NCBI GenBank assembly: GCA_003152215.1 | Contig: PLZP01000079.1 | Span: 11,943 to 47,995 of the forward strand | Source: Acidimicrobiaceae bacterium | GTDB lineage: Bacteria; Actinomycetota; Acidimicrobiia; Acidimicrobiales; RAAP-2 | Length of the DNA: 36,053 nt | Direction of reading: 5' to 3' | In this document: piece by piece, positions 16,536 to 24,364 of the stretch | Numbering within the stretch: the stretch's first letter is position 1 | Layout: each line of letters opens with the position of its first letter | Program-made: the position numbers and the translations under genes | Notes under the pieces: generated by a model | Databases searched by the model: none | What the model was told of the DNA's origin: nothing | The model's input: only the letters and a program-made list of their open reading frames with translations

Positions 16536-17500
16536 GTTGTCACCGGTTTCGTCGTCGCGATTGGTGCAGGTGTCGTTACGTTCGAACGCACCACCGGCGT
16601 GAGTCCTAGACGCTGACGTCGCGGGAGTCCCAACTTGCGACGTTGCTTGCTACTGAGACCGGCCGCGCGAAGTCGCGGATTGATGAATTCGTCGATGCCA
16701 AAATTCAGCAGCGCGAGTCCCGTGCCGACGAGCGCGATGCACACGCCTGGAGGAACGAACCAGTACCACTCGCCCGAGAGTGGCGCGTTATTGTTCTGCG
16801 CCCAAAAGAGCATGGTGCCCCAGTTCCAGACCGACGTGCTGGTGAGTCCGATGTACGCCAAAGTCACGTAGGCACCAATGGAGTAGAGCAACGTGAACAG
16901 CAGCGAAGAGGCGAGAATTGGCAGAAGGTTCGGTGCAACCTCGAAGAACATGACGCGGTGGCGTTTCTCTCCAATGATGCGTGACGCCTCCACGAAGTCG
17001 CGATTTCGTAGCGACATTGTTTGCGCACGAATCACACGAGCACCCCACGCCCAACCGGTCAGTGCAATGATGAGACCGATGACCAACGAGTTCGATCGAC
17101 TGTTGACCGGCAAGTAACTGTCGATGACGATCAGCAGTGGCAGTCCGGGAATGGCGAGAAAGACGTTCGACATCAGTGAGAGGCCGTCGTCGGTGTAGCC
17201 GCCGAGGTAACCGGCGGAGATACCCACCACCATCGACAGCATCGTCGCAACCAGACCGGCCACGAGGGCGACAACGATCGTCGCTCGAGCGCCCACGAGC
17301 GTCTGGGAGAAGATGTCCTGACCCAGACTCGTCGTGCCAAACCAGTGATGGGCAGAGGGCGTGAGGAGCGGCGCAAACGATGTGTCATCAGGACTAAATG
17401 GCGCCAGCAACGGACCGAAGATCGTGAGTAGGAGGAAGAAGACCACGATGCACAGACCAAGAATGACCTTGGGCGAACGAGGGATTCGGAGCTTTTTCAC
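16532..17500 (-). CDS. ABC transporter permease, OppC/DppC-type
   Basis: A 322-residue inner-membrane permease with about six helices. The N-terminal OppC region (about 10-45) is followed by a binding-protein-dependent transport domain containing the EAA-type loop EASRIIGEKRHRVMFFEVAPNLLP (given in part here: EASRIIGEKRHR). The C-terminus extends as a basic then Thr/Val/Pro-rich tail of some 45 residues beyond the last helix, longer than usual. The start is a GTG overlapping the upstream permease stop by four bases (17497-17500). It forms a heterodimeric channel with the preceding OppB-type permease. Confidence 0.9.
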   Translation of the reverse strand: MKKLRIPRSPKVILGLCIVVFFLLLTIFGPLLAPFSPDDTSFAPLLTPSAHHWFGTTSLGQDIFSQTLVGARATIVVALVAGLVATMLSMVVGISAGYLGGYTDDGLSLMSNVFLAIPGLPLLIVIDSYLPVNSRSNSLVIGLIIALTGWAWGARVIRAQTMSLRNRDFVEASRIIGEKRHRVMFFEVAPNLLPILASSLLFTLLYSIGAYVTLAYIGLTSTSVWNWGTMLFWAQNNNAPLSGEWYWFVPPGVCIALVGTGLALLNFGIDEFINPRLRAAGLSSKQRRKLGLPRRQRLGLTPVVRSNVTTPAPIATTKPVTT

Positions 17501-18477
17501 GTCGCCGTCTCGGTTCTTGTTCGCGGATCGAGTCCGAGGTAGACGAGGTCCGCGAGGAGGTTGGCGGCCAACACGGCGAGTGTGATCACGAGGAAGATCC
17601 CTTGAATGAGCGGATAGTCCTCATTCTGGACAGCGTTCAGCAACAAGTCGCCGACACCGGGATAGTTGAAGACGAGTTCGACGAGCAGGGCCCCCGATAC
17701 CACCAGGCCAATTGCGAGCGAGAGGTTCGCAATGCTCGGCAACACCGCGTTGCGCGCGGCGGCCATGATCACTTTGCGCTTGGGAAGTCCCATTGCAACT
17801 GCCATCAAGACGAAGTCCTCCGCAACAACGGTGATCATCATGTTGCGCATACCGAGCATCCAGCCCGCGATCGAACTGAGAACGATGGAGACAACCGGTA
17901 ACTCCGCGTAGCGAACGGCGCTCGCGGCGAACGCCCACGTCCAACCCGGGTGAAGGTTCTGACTGTAGGCGCCGAGCACCGGGAACAGGTGCAAGTCGCT
18001 GCCAAAGACGAGCAACATGACCGTCGCCAAGAAGAAGTATGGAATCGCTTGGAAGAACGTCGCCGTGGGAATCAGCGAATCGAGTCGCGAACCGCGCGTC
18101 CATCCGAGCAACGCACCGCACACCGTGCCGATGATGAAACTCAGAATGGTGGAGATGCCGATCAGACCAAGCGTCCACGGGACCGACTGTTTCAGGATCG
18201 TCGTGACCGGCTGGGACAGCGTGATGGAAACCCCGAGGTTGCCGTGAAGCAGTTGGCTCAAGTACGTGAAGTACTGCGTGAGAAGCGGCTTGTCGAGACC
18301 TCCGCCAAAGGAGAGACGAATTGCTTCAATCTCTTGGGGCGTGACTTGACCTTGAATCTTGCCAATCAGCGTCTGAATCGGGTCGCCCGGCATCAAGTGG
18401 GGAAGGATGAAGTTGACCGAGATGGCGACCCACGCTGTAACGGAGTACAAGGCGAGTCGGCGTCCGATCAGTCGCAT
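17497..18477 (-). CDS. ABC transporter permease, OppB/DppB-type
   Basis: A 326-residue permease with the OppB hallmarks: an N-terminal helix, the PGDP motif near residue 30, an extracytoplasmic domain, HGNLGVSIT (about 78-86), and the membrane core with an EAA-like loop in AMGLPKRKVIMAAARNAVLP, followed by FNYPGVGDLL. It begins 2 bases after the lacI stop codon, so the regulator and transporter are one transcript. It forms the import channel with the OppC-type subunit. Confidence 0.9.
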   Translation of the reverse strand: MRLIGRRLALYSVTAWVAISVNFILPHLMPGDPIQTLIGKIQGQVTPQEIEAIRLSFGGGLDKPLLTQYFTYLSQLLHGNLGVSITLSQPVTTILKQSVPWTLGLIGISTILSFIIGTVCGALLGWTRGSRLDSLIPTATFFQAIPYFFLATVMLLVFGSDLHLFPVLGAYSQNLHPGWTWAFAASAVRYAELPVVSIVLSSIAGWMLGMRNMMITVVAEDFVLMAVAMGLPKRKVIMAAARNAVLPSIANLSLAIGLVVSGALLVELVFNYPGVGDLLLNAVQNEDYPLIQGIFLVITLAVLAANLLADLVYLGLDPRTRTETAT

Positions 18478-18479
18478 AG

Positions 18480-19586
18480 TCAGTCGACCTCCAGGTGGCG
18501 AGCGACGACTTCAAAGAGATCGGGAATCGGATCGGCGTTGGCAACGCAACCGCAACTACCACGCACGATGAGTTCTGTCGGCAGTACCACGGTGCGCTGA
18601 ATCTTCTCGTCGCCGTCAATCGTTGCCAGGAGTGCGTCAACCGCGACCTCGCCGAGCAGACTCCCCGACTGACGAATCGTCGTGAGCGGAGGGTGGAAGT
18701 AACGCGTCAAGGTGATGTCGTCAAAACCCGTGACCTTTATGTCCTCGGGCACGCTAAGGCCGGCGGCCTTCAAGGCAAAAATGACACCGACCGCCGTCTG
18801 GTCGTTCGCACACACGAAGACTTGGGGCAAACGATCGTCCAATAACATTCGCGCCCTCATGGCGGCCTCGCCGCCCCCCGAGGTCCAGTCACCCTTCAGA
18901 TTGTCAACGTCGCGCAGCGTCGCTCCCATCTCCTCGGCAGCGGCCTTGAAACTGAGCGCACGCGCGACGCTGTCGGGACTGTCGTCGAGCCCCGAGACGA
19001 AGCCCACGCTCTTGACCTGGTGCACGCTGACCATGTGGTCGGCGAGGCTGCGCATGGCCTGCTCGTTGTCCACGCGAACAGTGAGTGCCGAGTTCGAATC
19101 GCCCTTGCCCGCGAGAAGGACAAGGGGAATGCGCCGAGCGAGCTCGACCGCGTCGTCATCGCAGAGCACGCGGTCGAGGACAATCATCCCGTCGACCGTT
19201 CCGGTCAATGCGAGGAGCGGGGCCATTCCCGATGCGTCGTCTGCACGGACGCCACACAGCAGGAGCGAATAGCCCTTCTTCGCCGCGCGAGACTCGGCGC
19301 CTCGAATGACGATGTCGGTGTAGAGGAGGCTCGCCTCTTCGACCGCGAGCACGTTGCCCTCAATCGGGGCGTGCATGAAAATCAGTCCGAGGATCCAGTG
19401 CTTGCCACTGGCGAGACCTCGGGCCACGGCGTTGGGGACGAACTCGAGTTCCTCCATCGCGCGCATGACCTTGTCGCGCGTCGCGGGGCGAACAGACGAA
19501 AGTGAGTTGATGGCACGACTGACGGTCGCGGTCGACACGCCGGCGCGTTGGGCAACGTCGTAGATAGTCGGCTGCGAGTCAACCAT
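18480..19586 (-). CDS. LacI-family transcriptional regulator of the GH1/ABC operon
   Basis: A 368-residue LacI/GalR regulator. The N-terminal helix-turn-helix (TIYDVAQRAGVSTATVSRAI, 7-26) is followed by the hinge helix region RGLASGK (56-62) and a periplasmic-binding-protein-like effector domain (about 64-345) that would sense an imported sugar. The C-terminus has two adjacent cysteines in SCGC. It is the first gene of a seven-gene minus-strand operon. Directly upstream lie a consensus promoter and three tandem operators of the LacI type, so it very probably represses its own operon until the sugar appears. The ATG at 19586 directly precedes the helix-turn-helix by the usual distance. Confidence 0.92.
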   Translation of the reverse strand: MVDSQPTIYDVAQRAGVSTATVSRAINSLSSVRPATRDKVMRAMEELEFVPNAVARGLASGKHWILGLIFMHAPIEGNVLAVEEASLLYTDIVIRGAESRAAKKGYSLLLCGVRADDASGMAPLLALTGTVDGMIVLDRVLCDDDAVELARRIPLVLLAGKGDSNSALTVRVDNEQAMRSLADHMVSVHQVKSVGFVSGLDDSPDSVARALSFKAAAEEMGATLRDVDNLKGDWTSGGGEAAMRARMLLDDRLPQVFVCANDQTAVGVIFALKAAGLSVPEDIKVTGFDDITLTRYFHPPLTTIRQSGSLLGEVAVDALLATIDGDEKIQRTVVLPTELIVRGSCGCVANADPIPDLFEVVARHLEVD

Positions 19587-19625
19587 CTTGCCTCCAACTC
19601 CCCTGGAAAATCCATCTCAGTGGTA

Positions 19626-19670
19626 ATGCAAGCGCTTACTTTGTAACCGCTTACTTTGCAACCGGTTACA
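19626..19670. promoter_or_regulatory. Three tandem 15-bp LacI-type operators
   Basis: Three 15-bp units lie head to tail at 19626-19640, 19641-19655 and 19656-19670. Their near-palindromic cores are GCAAGCGCTTAC (19628-19639), GTAACCGCTTAC (19643-19654) and GCAACCGGTTAC (19658-19669). The cores share the central CG/arm pattern of LacI-family operators and their centres are exactly 15 bp apart. The third overlaps the downstream edge of the -10 element and the other two cover the initial transcribed region, a position suited to repression of the lacI-ABC-GH1 operon. Confidence 0.8.
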
Positions 19671-19698
19671 AAATACACATGAGATGGGGCCCTGTCAA
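19670..19698 (-). promoter_or_regulatory. Sigma70-type promoter of the lacI-ABC-GH1 operon
   Basis: On the minus strand TTGACA (plus-strand 19693-19698) is followed after exactly 17 bases by TATTTT (19670-19675), a near-consensus housekeeping promoter. Transcription would start around 19662-19664, inside the third operator, leaving a leader of about 75 bases before the lacI ATG. Confidence 0.75.
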
Positions 19699-19853
19699 GT
19701 CAAAACGTGAGTCCTAAGTCCTATTTGGACCCACCGGTTCCCCATAACCAAAGGAACCACTTAGATCAGCGGTGCTTGCTCGCCGAATTGGCAAAGCCAT
19801 GATGGCGGTAGCCAAGAATCTTGGCACGCTCGCAAAAAGTCGTGACGACGCGC

Positions 19854-20432
19854 TCAGTCGTTCTCCACCGTGTAATCCCAATCGGCAACGACGTGGCGAT
19901 GATCCGGCGCCCACTGCATCATCCCTTCACCCACCAAGTCGAAGGCTCGCAGGCGGAACGTGAGCGACTGACCCGGGCGCAGTACCTTTGGCAACGGCCG
20001 TTCACCGGGCACGAGGCCCATCAGGAACACAGCTCCTAGGTGATCGACCGAGTGAAAGTCGGCGATGGACAACGGCACGTTGGCATTGGCGTCATTCATG
20101 GTGACCGTCCACGTACAAGTGGTGCCCTCCTGTTGGTAGGGCAACCCTTCACCGGGCACGATCGGCCCGCTGACAATCACGCGCACGTGGAAGGCCTTGG
20201 TAGCAACTGCCACTGGCAGACCCTCGATTTGGAGCGCCGGCTTGGCCATCGTGCCGATCATCACCTGGTCGACGGCGGGCGCCAACGTTTTCTTTGGAAG
20301 GTACGACGGATAGGTCGTTGCGGTCCCGCAGCTAGCTAACACCAGCGAGGAGATCATTACGCCGACGAGCAGCGCGAGGCCGGACCCTAAGGCCCGACCT
20401 CGCGCGTTCGTTGCGTTTCGTTTCCGTTTCAT
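19854..20432 (-). CDS. Putative lipoprotein of unknown function
   Basis: A 192-residue protein with a basic N-terminus, a hydrophobic segment (about 17-33) and a lipobox LASC (32-35), so it is likely lipid-anchored at C35 on the outer face of the membrane. The mature part contains a Gly/Pro-rich beta-type domain (EGLPVAVATKAFHVRVIVSGP onward, quoted in part) that looks like an immunoglobulin-like fold. One further cysteine occurs in the TCTWTV strand. The family is not recognised. It starts 18 bases after the stop codon of the large phosphoesterase gene, so the two are probably co-transcribed and may act together at the surface. No clear ribosome binding site was seen; coupling to upstream translation is possible. 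Confidence 0.72.
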   Translation of the reverse strand: MKRKRNATNARGRALGSGLALLVGVMISSLVLASCGTATTYPSYLPKKTLAPAVDQVMIGTMAKPALQIEGLPVAVATKAFHVRVIVSGPIVPGEGLPYQQEGTTCTWTVTMNDANANVPLSIADFHSVDHLGAVFLMGLVPGERPLPKVLRPGQSLTFRLRAFDLVGEGMMQWAPDHRHVVADWDYTVEND

Positions 20433-20450
20433 TGTGATACGACTGCCGCG

Positions 20451-23393
20451 TTAGCCGTTGGCGCCATTCGTTCCGTTCGCCCCAGGTTTACCGGGCGTAC
20501 CGTTGGCTCCGTTGCCACCCGCCTGTCCCGGTGTCGAGTGAGATCCGTTTCCACCGTTTCCACCGTTACCACCATTGCCCCACGTGCCGTTGCACGGTGG
20601 CGTGTCGTAGGGCGTTGTTGCCGACCCTGATGCTGTCAGCCACGTGCCGTTACTCCACTCTTCGGGAGAACAGGCGCCGTTGCCGCCGTTGCCGCCGTTG
20701 CCGCCAGTACCGGCTGACGTGAAGCCAGATCCGCCCCAGCCGCCGTTGCCACCGTTGGTCCCGCATCCAGGTGCGCCACCAGTTCCACCATTGCCGCCGT
20801 TCTTACCGAAGCCATTGAATCCGTTCGAACCAGTTCGACCCAGTCGGAAGAATGCTGGGCAGTAGACCGCGCTGGGCCCGCTCCCACTCACCGCGAAGTA
20901 ACCGGGGGGCGACGTCAACGCGGTGAAGGACTGCGCGGTGAAGACATCGGGTCCGAAGGTCGCCAGTCCGGCTTGTGCCGCGTAACCAATGTGGCCTTTT
21001 CCATCAAGTCCGCCACAGACCGTGCCGGCGGACAAGGGAGTGTCCGCGTTCGACGGATTGGTGCACGTCTGACCTGTGAGCAGCAGATCCTCCAACGTTC
21101 GCAAGCTGCTGTAGTGGTTGTAGTACGTGCCGGTCACGGTGCCGGGCTTGATGAGTGGACTAATCAACACGGTGCCCGTGTCGCCGCCACCGGGTGTGAA
21201 GTCGGTCGGGTCATAGAGCGGGTCAACCGTCACACAGCCCGACGTCGTGGCCGCTTCGCTCCCGCTCGGGCAACCAGCGGTTCCGACCGTTGAGACGGAG
21301 CCTTCGGCTCCCAAGGTGATGTTGCCGACGAAGCCCGCCGCCAAGGTCACTGGCTGACCACTGTCGTTCAAGAGCTGGAAAGTACCGAGCCACGGCTTGG
21401 CATAGTTGTTTGACGCGCCCGTCGTGCTCGCGTTGCCCGAGAGTGAGATCGGACCGGTGTCACTGACGGCGCCCACGAAGGTGTCGGCCGGTATTCCGGT
21501 ACCCGAGACGAGTCGACCGGTGTCGTCGGCGTTGATCTTGGAGTCGAGCACCATGCTCGAACCCACTGCCACGAGAGCGGGCTCGGTCGTGGTGCCCGGC
21601 GAACCACTCAGGTACGGACTCTCACCGGTGAGTTGGGTCGGACGGTCAATGAAGCCTGACGCACCTGGACCAGGCTGCAACTGTTGTCCCGCCGCGTTGG
21701 TCACTTCGGGGTCGTTCGGTCCGGTCGGCTCCGTCGAGACGTTGGTGCCGTTGATGTTCTCACCGGCAGCGTCGGCCAGTACGCCGTAGGCGCCGTAGAG
21801 CGATTTGGCCCCTGGAGCTGTCGCACCCGATGAGCCAAAGGTCGGCTGGTCGGCCGGCGCGCCCGCGGTCGTGGCGTCGCCCGGGGCGGGAGCGTTGTTG
21901 AAGCTGTTGCCGACCGTGAATGGCGGGTTCGCCTCGTCAAAAGTCACGTCGATGAGGCCACCGTCAGCGAAGGCCTTGGACTGCTCGATGAGGGGAATGT
22001 AGTAGCGAAGGAATAGATCCGAAGCGTAGAGACCGCCGGTGTAGTTGACCGGCGCCGTCGCTTCGGGGTCGTAGGCCGCGAGGCCCGCGGGGGTGTAGTT
22101 CGGTGTCCCGTTCGCGTTGAACGCGCCCGACAGGTTGTTGCCCTGGCAGGTGGCGTCGTGTGCGTCACTGCAGTTGTTCGGCGTGATCCAGCTGAAGGCC
22201 GGCACTTCGTTCGCCGGAAGCGAGAGGTCGTGGGCGAGGCCGTAGGTCGGGTCATCGAGGTTCGAGACGTGGTTGGCGTCACAGTTAGTGTCGGTCGCGC
22301 CCGAGGTCGGCGATCCCGGTCCGTCGTTCTCCGGCGTCGACGGCTCATTCAGTGCCGGCTGCGCGGGATAGGTGACGCCGTTTTGCGTACCGGCGGTCTC
22401 GCCGGTGAGCGAGGTGAACCACCCAGTGGGGAAATGCTTCGCGACGAACTGGTCGGCGGGGTCACCGTTGCTGTTCGCGTTCGCCGGTTGCGCGCCGGTG
22501 TAACTCGTCACGTCGCCACTCGGCGCGACAAGGTTGGTCGGATTCGTGACGGGATTGGCGGTCACGCTACCGGGGTAGCCGCAGGCGCCGTCATCGCGAC
22601 CGGGCACCGTGTCAGAGACACCGGGCGTTGAACCGGTCACGTAGGTCGTCGATCCGACGGGCTGGGCGCCGCCGAGATCCTGTGCGTAGGCCTTCCACGA
22701 CACGCCGGCCGCGTTGTACTGGTTGAAGAGCGTGGTGACACTCGTGGGGTACACGCAGCCGTTGTTGGCGAGCGCCGCGTCGACGCCACCGTGGACGAGC
22801 AGCTGACCGTAGTTGCCATTGCCGGCCGCCGAAGGACTCGGGGCCGTGGTGTTCGTGCCGCCGGCGTCAGTCGTGCCGTCGGTGTCGGTCGAGGCGCCCA
22901 CGTTCCCGGTCGTGATGATGCCGCTGTTGTTATTGGTCATGTTCGCCGTCGTCGAGCAGTCGTCCTGCACACCGTACGAGGGGGACTGACCGGACACCAT
23001 GGAGACGTAGTTGTCCATCGAGAAGTGACCGGTGCCGTAGTAGTTCGTCAACAGGGCGCCCTGCTCGGGGAGCGTCTGCCACAGGTAACTGTTCTGGTTG
23101 AGGCTAGTGAATGACTCGTCGTAGGACTTGTTTTCGAGGATGATCAGCCACACGTGCTTGACCGCGCCCACCGGCGTGCCGGTCGACGTGATGACACATT
23201 GGACGTCGTTCGCCGAGGCGCCGTGCGCGACTTGCAGCGTGCTGCCCACGGGACAGGACGTCGACGAGGCGGAGGACGGTGTAGTGCCCACGAACGACGT
23301 CGCAACGCCGATGCCGGACACCGTTGCCAGGATGAGGGCGAACGACATGGTGATCGTTCGCAGACGGTACTTGGATGAGTGGATGAGTTTCAT
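20451..23393 (-). CDS. Large secreted phosphoesterase with PGRS-like Gly/Asn-rich tail
   Basis: A 980-residue exported protein. A signal peptide covers about residues 1-43. The phosphoesterase domain (PF04185 type) begins with HVWLIILENKSYDESF (80-95), followed by TNYYGTGHFSMDNYVSMVSG (116-135), and continues through long insertions to HYSSLRTLEDLLL near residue 780. From about residue 853 to the end the protein becomes a low-complexity tail of GGNGG, NGGNGG and GANGT repeats interrupted by a short non-repetitive island with two cysteines, similar in texture to mycobacterial PGRS or collagen-like tails. The repeats are encoded by 9-bp DNA units (20545-20580 and 20676-20705). It likely hydrolyses phosphoesters at the cell surface; the tail may be structural or adhesive. 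A shorter paralogue lies at 1129-2004. Confidence 0.82.
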   Translation of the reverse strand: MKLIHSSKYRLRTITMSFALILATVSGIGVATSFVGTTPSSASSTSCPVGSTLQVAHGASANDVQCVITSTGTPVGAVKHVWLIILENKSYDESFTSLNQNSYLWQTLPEQGALLTNYYGTGHFSMDNYVSMVSGQSPSYGVQDDCSTTANMTNNNSGIITTGNVGASTDTDGTTDAGGTNTTAPSPSAAGNGNYGQLLVHGGVDAALANNGCVYPTSVTTLFNQYNAAGVSWKAYAQDLGGAQPVGSTTYVTGSTPGVSDTVPGRDDGACGYPGSVTANPVTNPTNLVAPSGDVTSYTGAQPANANSNGDPADQFVAKHFPTGWFTSLTGETAGTQNGVTYPAQPALNEPSTPENDGPGSPTSGATDTNCDANHVSNLDDPTYGLAHDLSLPANEVPAFSWITPNNCSDAHDATCQGNNLSGAFNANGTPNYTPAGLAAYDPEATAPVNYTGGLYASDLFLRYYIPLIEQSKAFADGGLIDVTFDEANPPFTVGNSFNNAPAPGDATTAGAPADQPTFGSSGATAPGAKSLYGAYGVLADAAGENINGTNVSTEPTGPNDPEVTNAAGQQLQPGPGASGFIDRPTQLTGESPYLSGSPGTTTEPALVAVGSSMVLDSKINADDTGRLVSGTGIPADTFVGAVSDTGPISLSGNASTTGASNNYAKPWLGTFQLLNDSGQPVTLAAGFVGNITLGAEGSVSTVGTAGCPSGSEAATTSGCVTVDPLYDPTDFTPGGGDTGTVLISPLIKPGTVTGTYYNHYSSLRTLEDLLLTGQTCTNPSNADTPLSAGTVCGGLDGKGHIGYAAQAGLATFGPDVFTAQSFTALTSPPGYFAVSGSGPSAVYCPAFFRLGRTGSNGFNGFGKNGGNGGTGGAPGCGTNGGNGGWGGSGFTSAGTGGNGGNGGNGACSPEEWSNGTWLTASGSATTPYDTPPCNGTWGNGGNGGNGGNGSHSTPGQAGGNGANGTPGKPGANGTNGANG
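20676..20705 (-). repeat. 9-bp tandem repeats in the Gly/Asn-rich tail
   Basis: The plus-strand unit GCCGTTGCC occurs three times in a row (20676-20684, 20685-20693, 20694-20702) plus three further bases. A related array of CCGTTTCCA-type units lies at 20545-20580. They encode the GGN/NGG repeats of the phosphoesterase tail and are the kind of array that can change length by slippage without changing frame. Confidence 0.7.
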
Positions 23394-23564
23394 ACGGCGA
23401 ACCGTAACGACGTCGAGTTAAGCGAAGCCATCGAACAGCACACAACTCTGCAACTCTTTTGTGATTAATCTGCGCGAGATCAGGGCACTTCGCGACGTCT
23501 TTGCAACCAACGGATGACGAACGCGTGCGGAGCACGGGCTGGTCGTGCGCACGAGGTCCTGCGT

Positions 23565-24116
23565 TCAGTTTGACGGCACGGCGAGTGCGGCGCCCAGTTT
23601 GCGGATCTTGGTCAGGTCTGACGCAGGGACGACCGACTCGAGCGCCGGACAAAGGGTGAGCAGTGCCACCGAATCAACGGCGTTGAACGTAATCACCGTC
23701 AGTGGAAGGTGAGCCTGGGACTCAACCTGTCGAGCACCGACCGCGACCGATACCATCGCCGTGTCAATGTCCTTGTCCCGATTCAGGAAGGCACAGAACG
23801 CCGAGCCGTCGGTCAGGAGCGATCGAAGAGCGACGTTGCCGAACTTTTTCTCGTACGTCGTGAGCGCAGGATCAACTTCGGTGACGTCAGAGAGAAAGAG
23901 CGCGTCGCTGGCGACCGACGCTTTGGGCGCAGTCAATTTCGATGACGTCGGCGATGTCGAGTGAGTGGGTGACACAGTCGTGGTACTCGCGAGCGACGTG
24001 GTGTCTCCTTTTGCACTCCACGTCAGTGCAACCGCGATAACAGCCACCACTGCGAGGGCACCCGTGCTCAGGAGGAGCCATCGGGAACGCGAACGTGGAC
24101 TCACGGTGCTCGCCAT
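23565..24116 (-). CDS. Membrane-anchored protein of unknown function (DUF732-like)
   Basis: A 183-residue protein with a short basic N-terminus, one membrane segment (13-33) and a Ser/Thr-rich linker (about 38-68), followed by a helical extracytoplasmic domain (about 70-183) with two cysteines, C108 in AFCAFL and C156 in LCPAL. The late Cys-Pro and the spacing of the two cysteines recall DUF732, a small secreted domain common in mycobacteria, but this is a pattern-level resemblance only. It lies 171 bases upstream of the large phosphoesterase gene on the same strand. The 248 bases between this gene and the LLM oxidoreductase gene show no supported feature. Confidence 0.65.
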   Translation of the reverse strand: MASTVSPRSRSRWLLLSTGALAVVAVIAVALTWSAKGDTTSLASTTTVSPTHSTSPTSSKLTAPKASVASDALFLSDVTEVDPALTTYEKKFGNVALRSLLTDGSAFCAFLNRDKDIDTAMVSVAVGARQVESQAHLPLTVITFNAVDSVALLTLCPALESVVPASDLTKIRKLGAALAVPSN

Positions 24117-24364
24117 TTCTTACTCCGGTCGTCTGATGTCAACTTCGTGGATTTGAGAACTCGTTCCTAGCAGTGGTTGCACGTGACGTGTTGGTGACGA
24201 CGCGTCGACCACGAGCGGTCAGAGGGGTCCGAGCACCTTGCGCAATCGCACTTGATCAATTCGGAACGAGGATTCGTCCTTCTCGACGCAACGACAAGGT
24301 AGGGAGGATCGATCGTCTTCTTCCACCGACGTCGCGCGGTGCTGACGGGATTCGTTCCTCCACG

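Noticed and set aside
17950..18600. 216-codon plus-strand open frame across the permease and lacI genes
   Set aside because: It spans the junction of two convincing minus-strand genes, and its Arg/Glu/Gln-rich translation has no recognisable fold.
20451..20850. Gly/Asn-rich tail as a frame artefact of a GC-rich repeat
   Set aside because: It is continuous with the phosphoesterase frame, ends with a normal stop, and is followed 18 bases later by a lipoprotein gene on the same strand.
23443..23459. Short direct repeat CAACTCT x2 upstream of the large phosphoesterase gene
   Set aside because: Only 7 bases repeated at 8-base spacing with no promoter element in register; too weak to report as a site.
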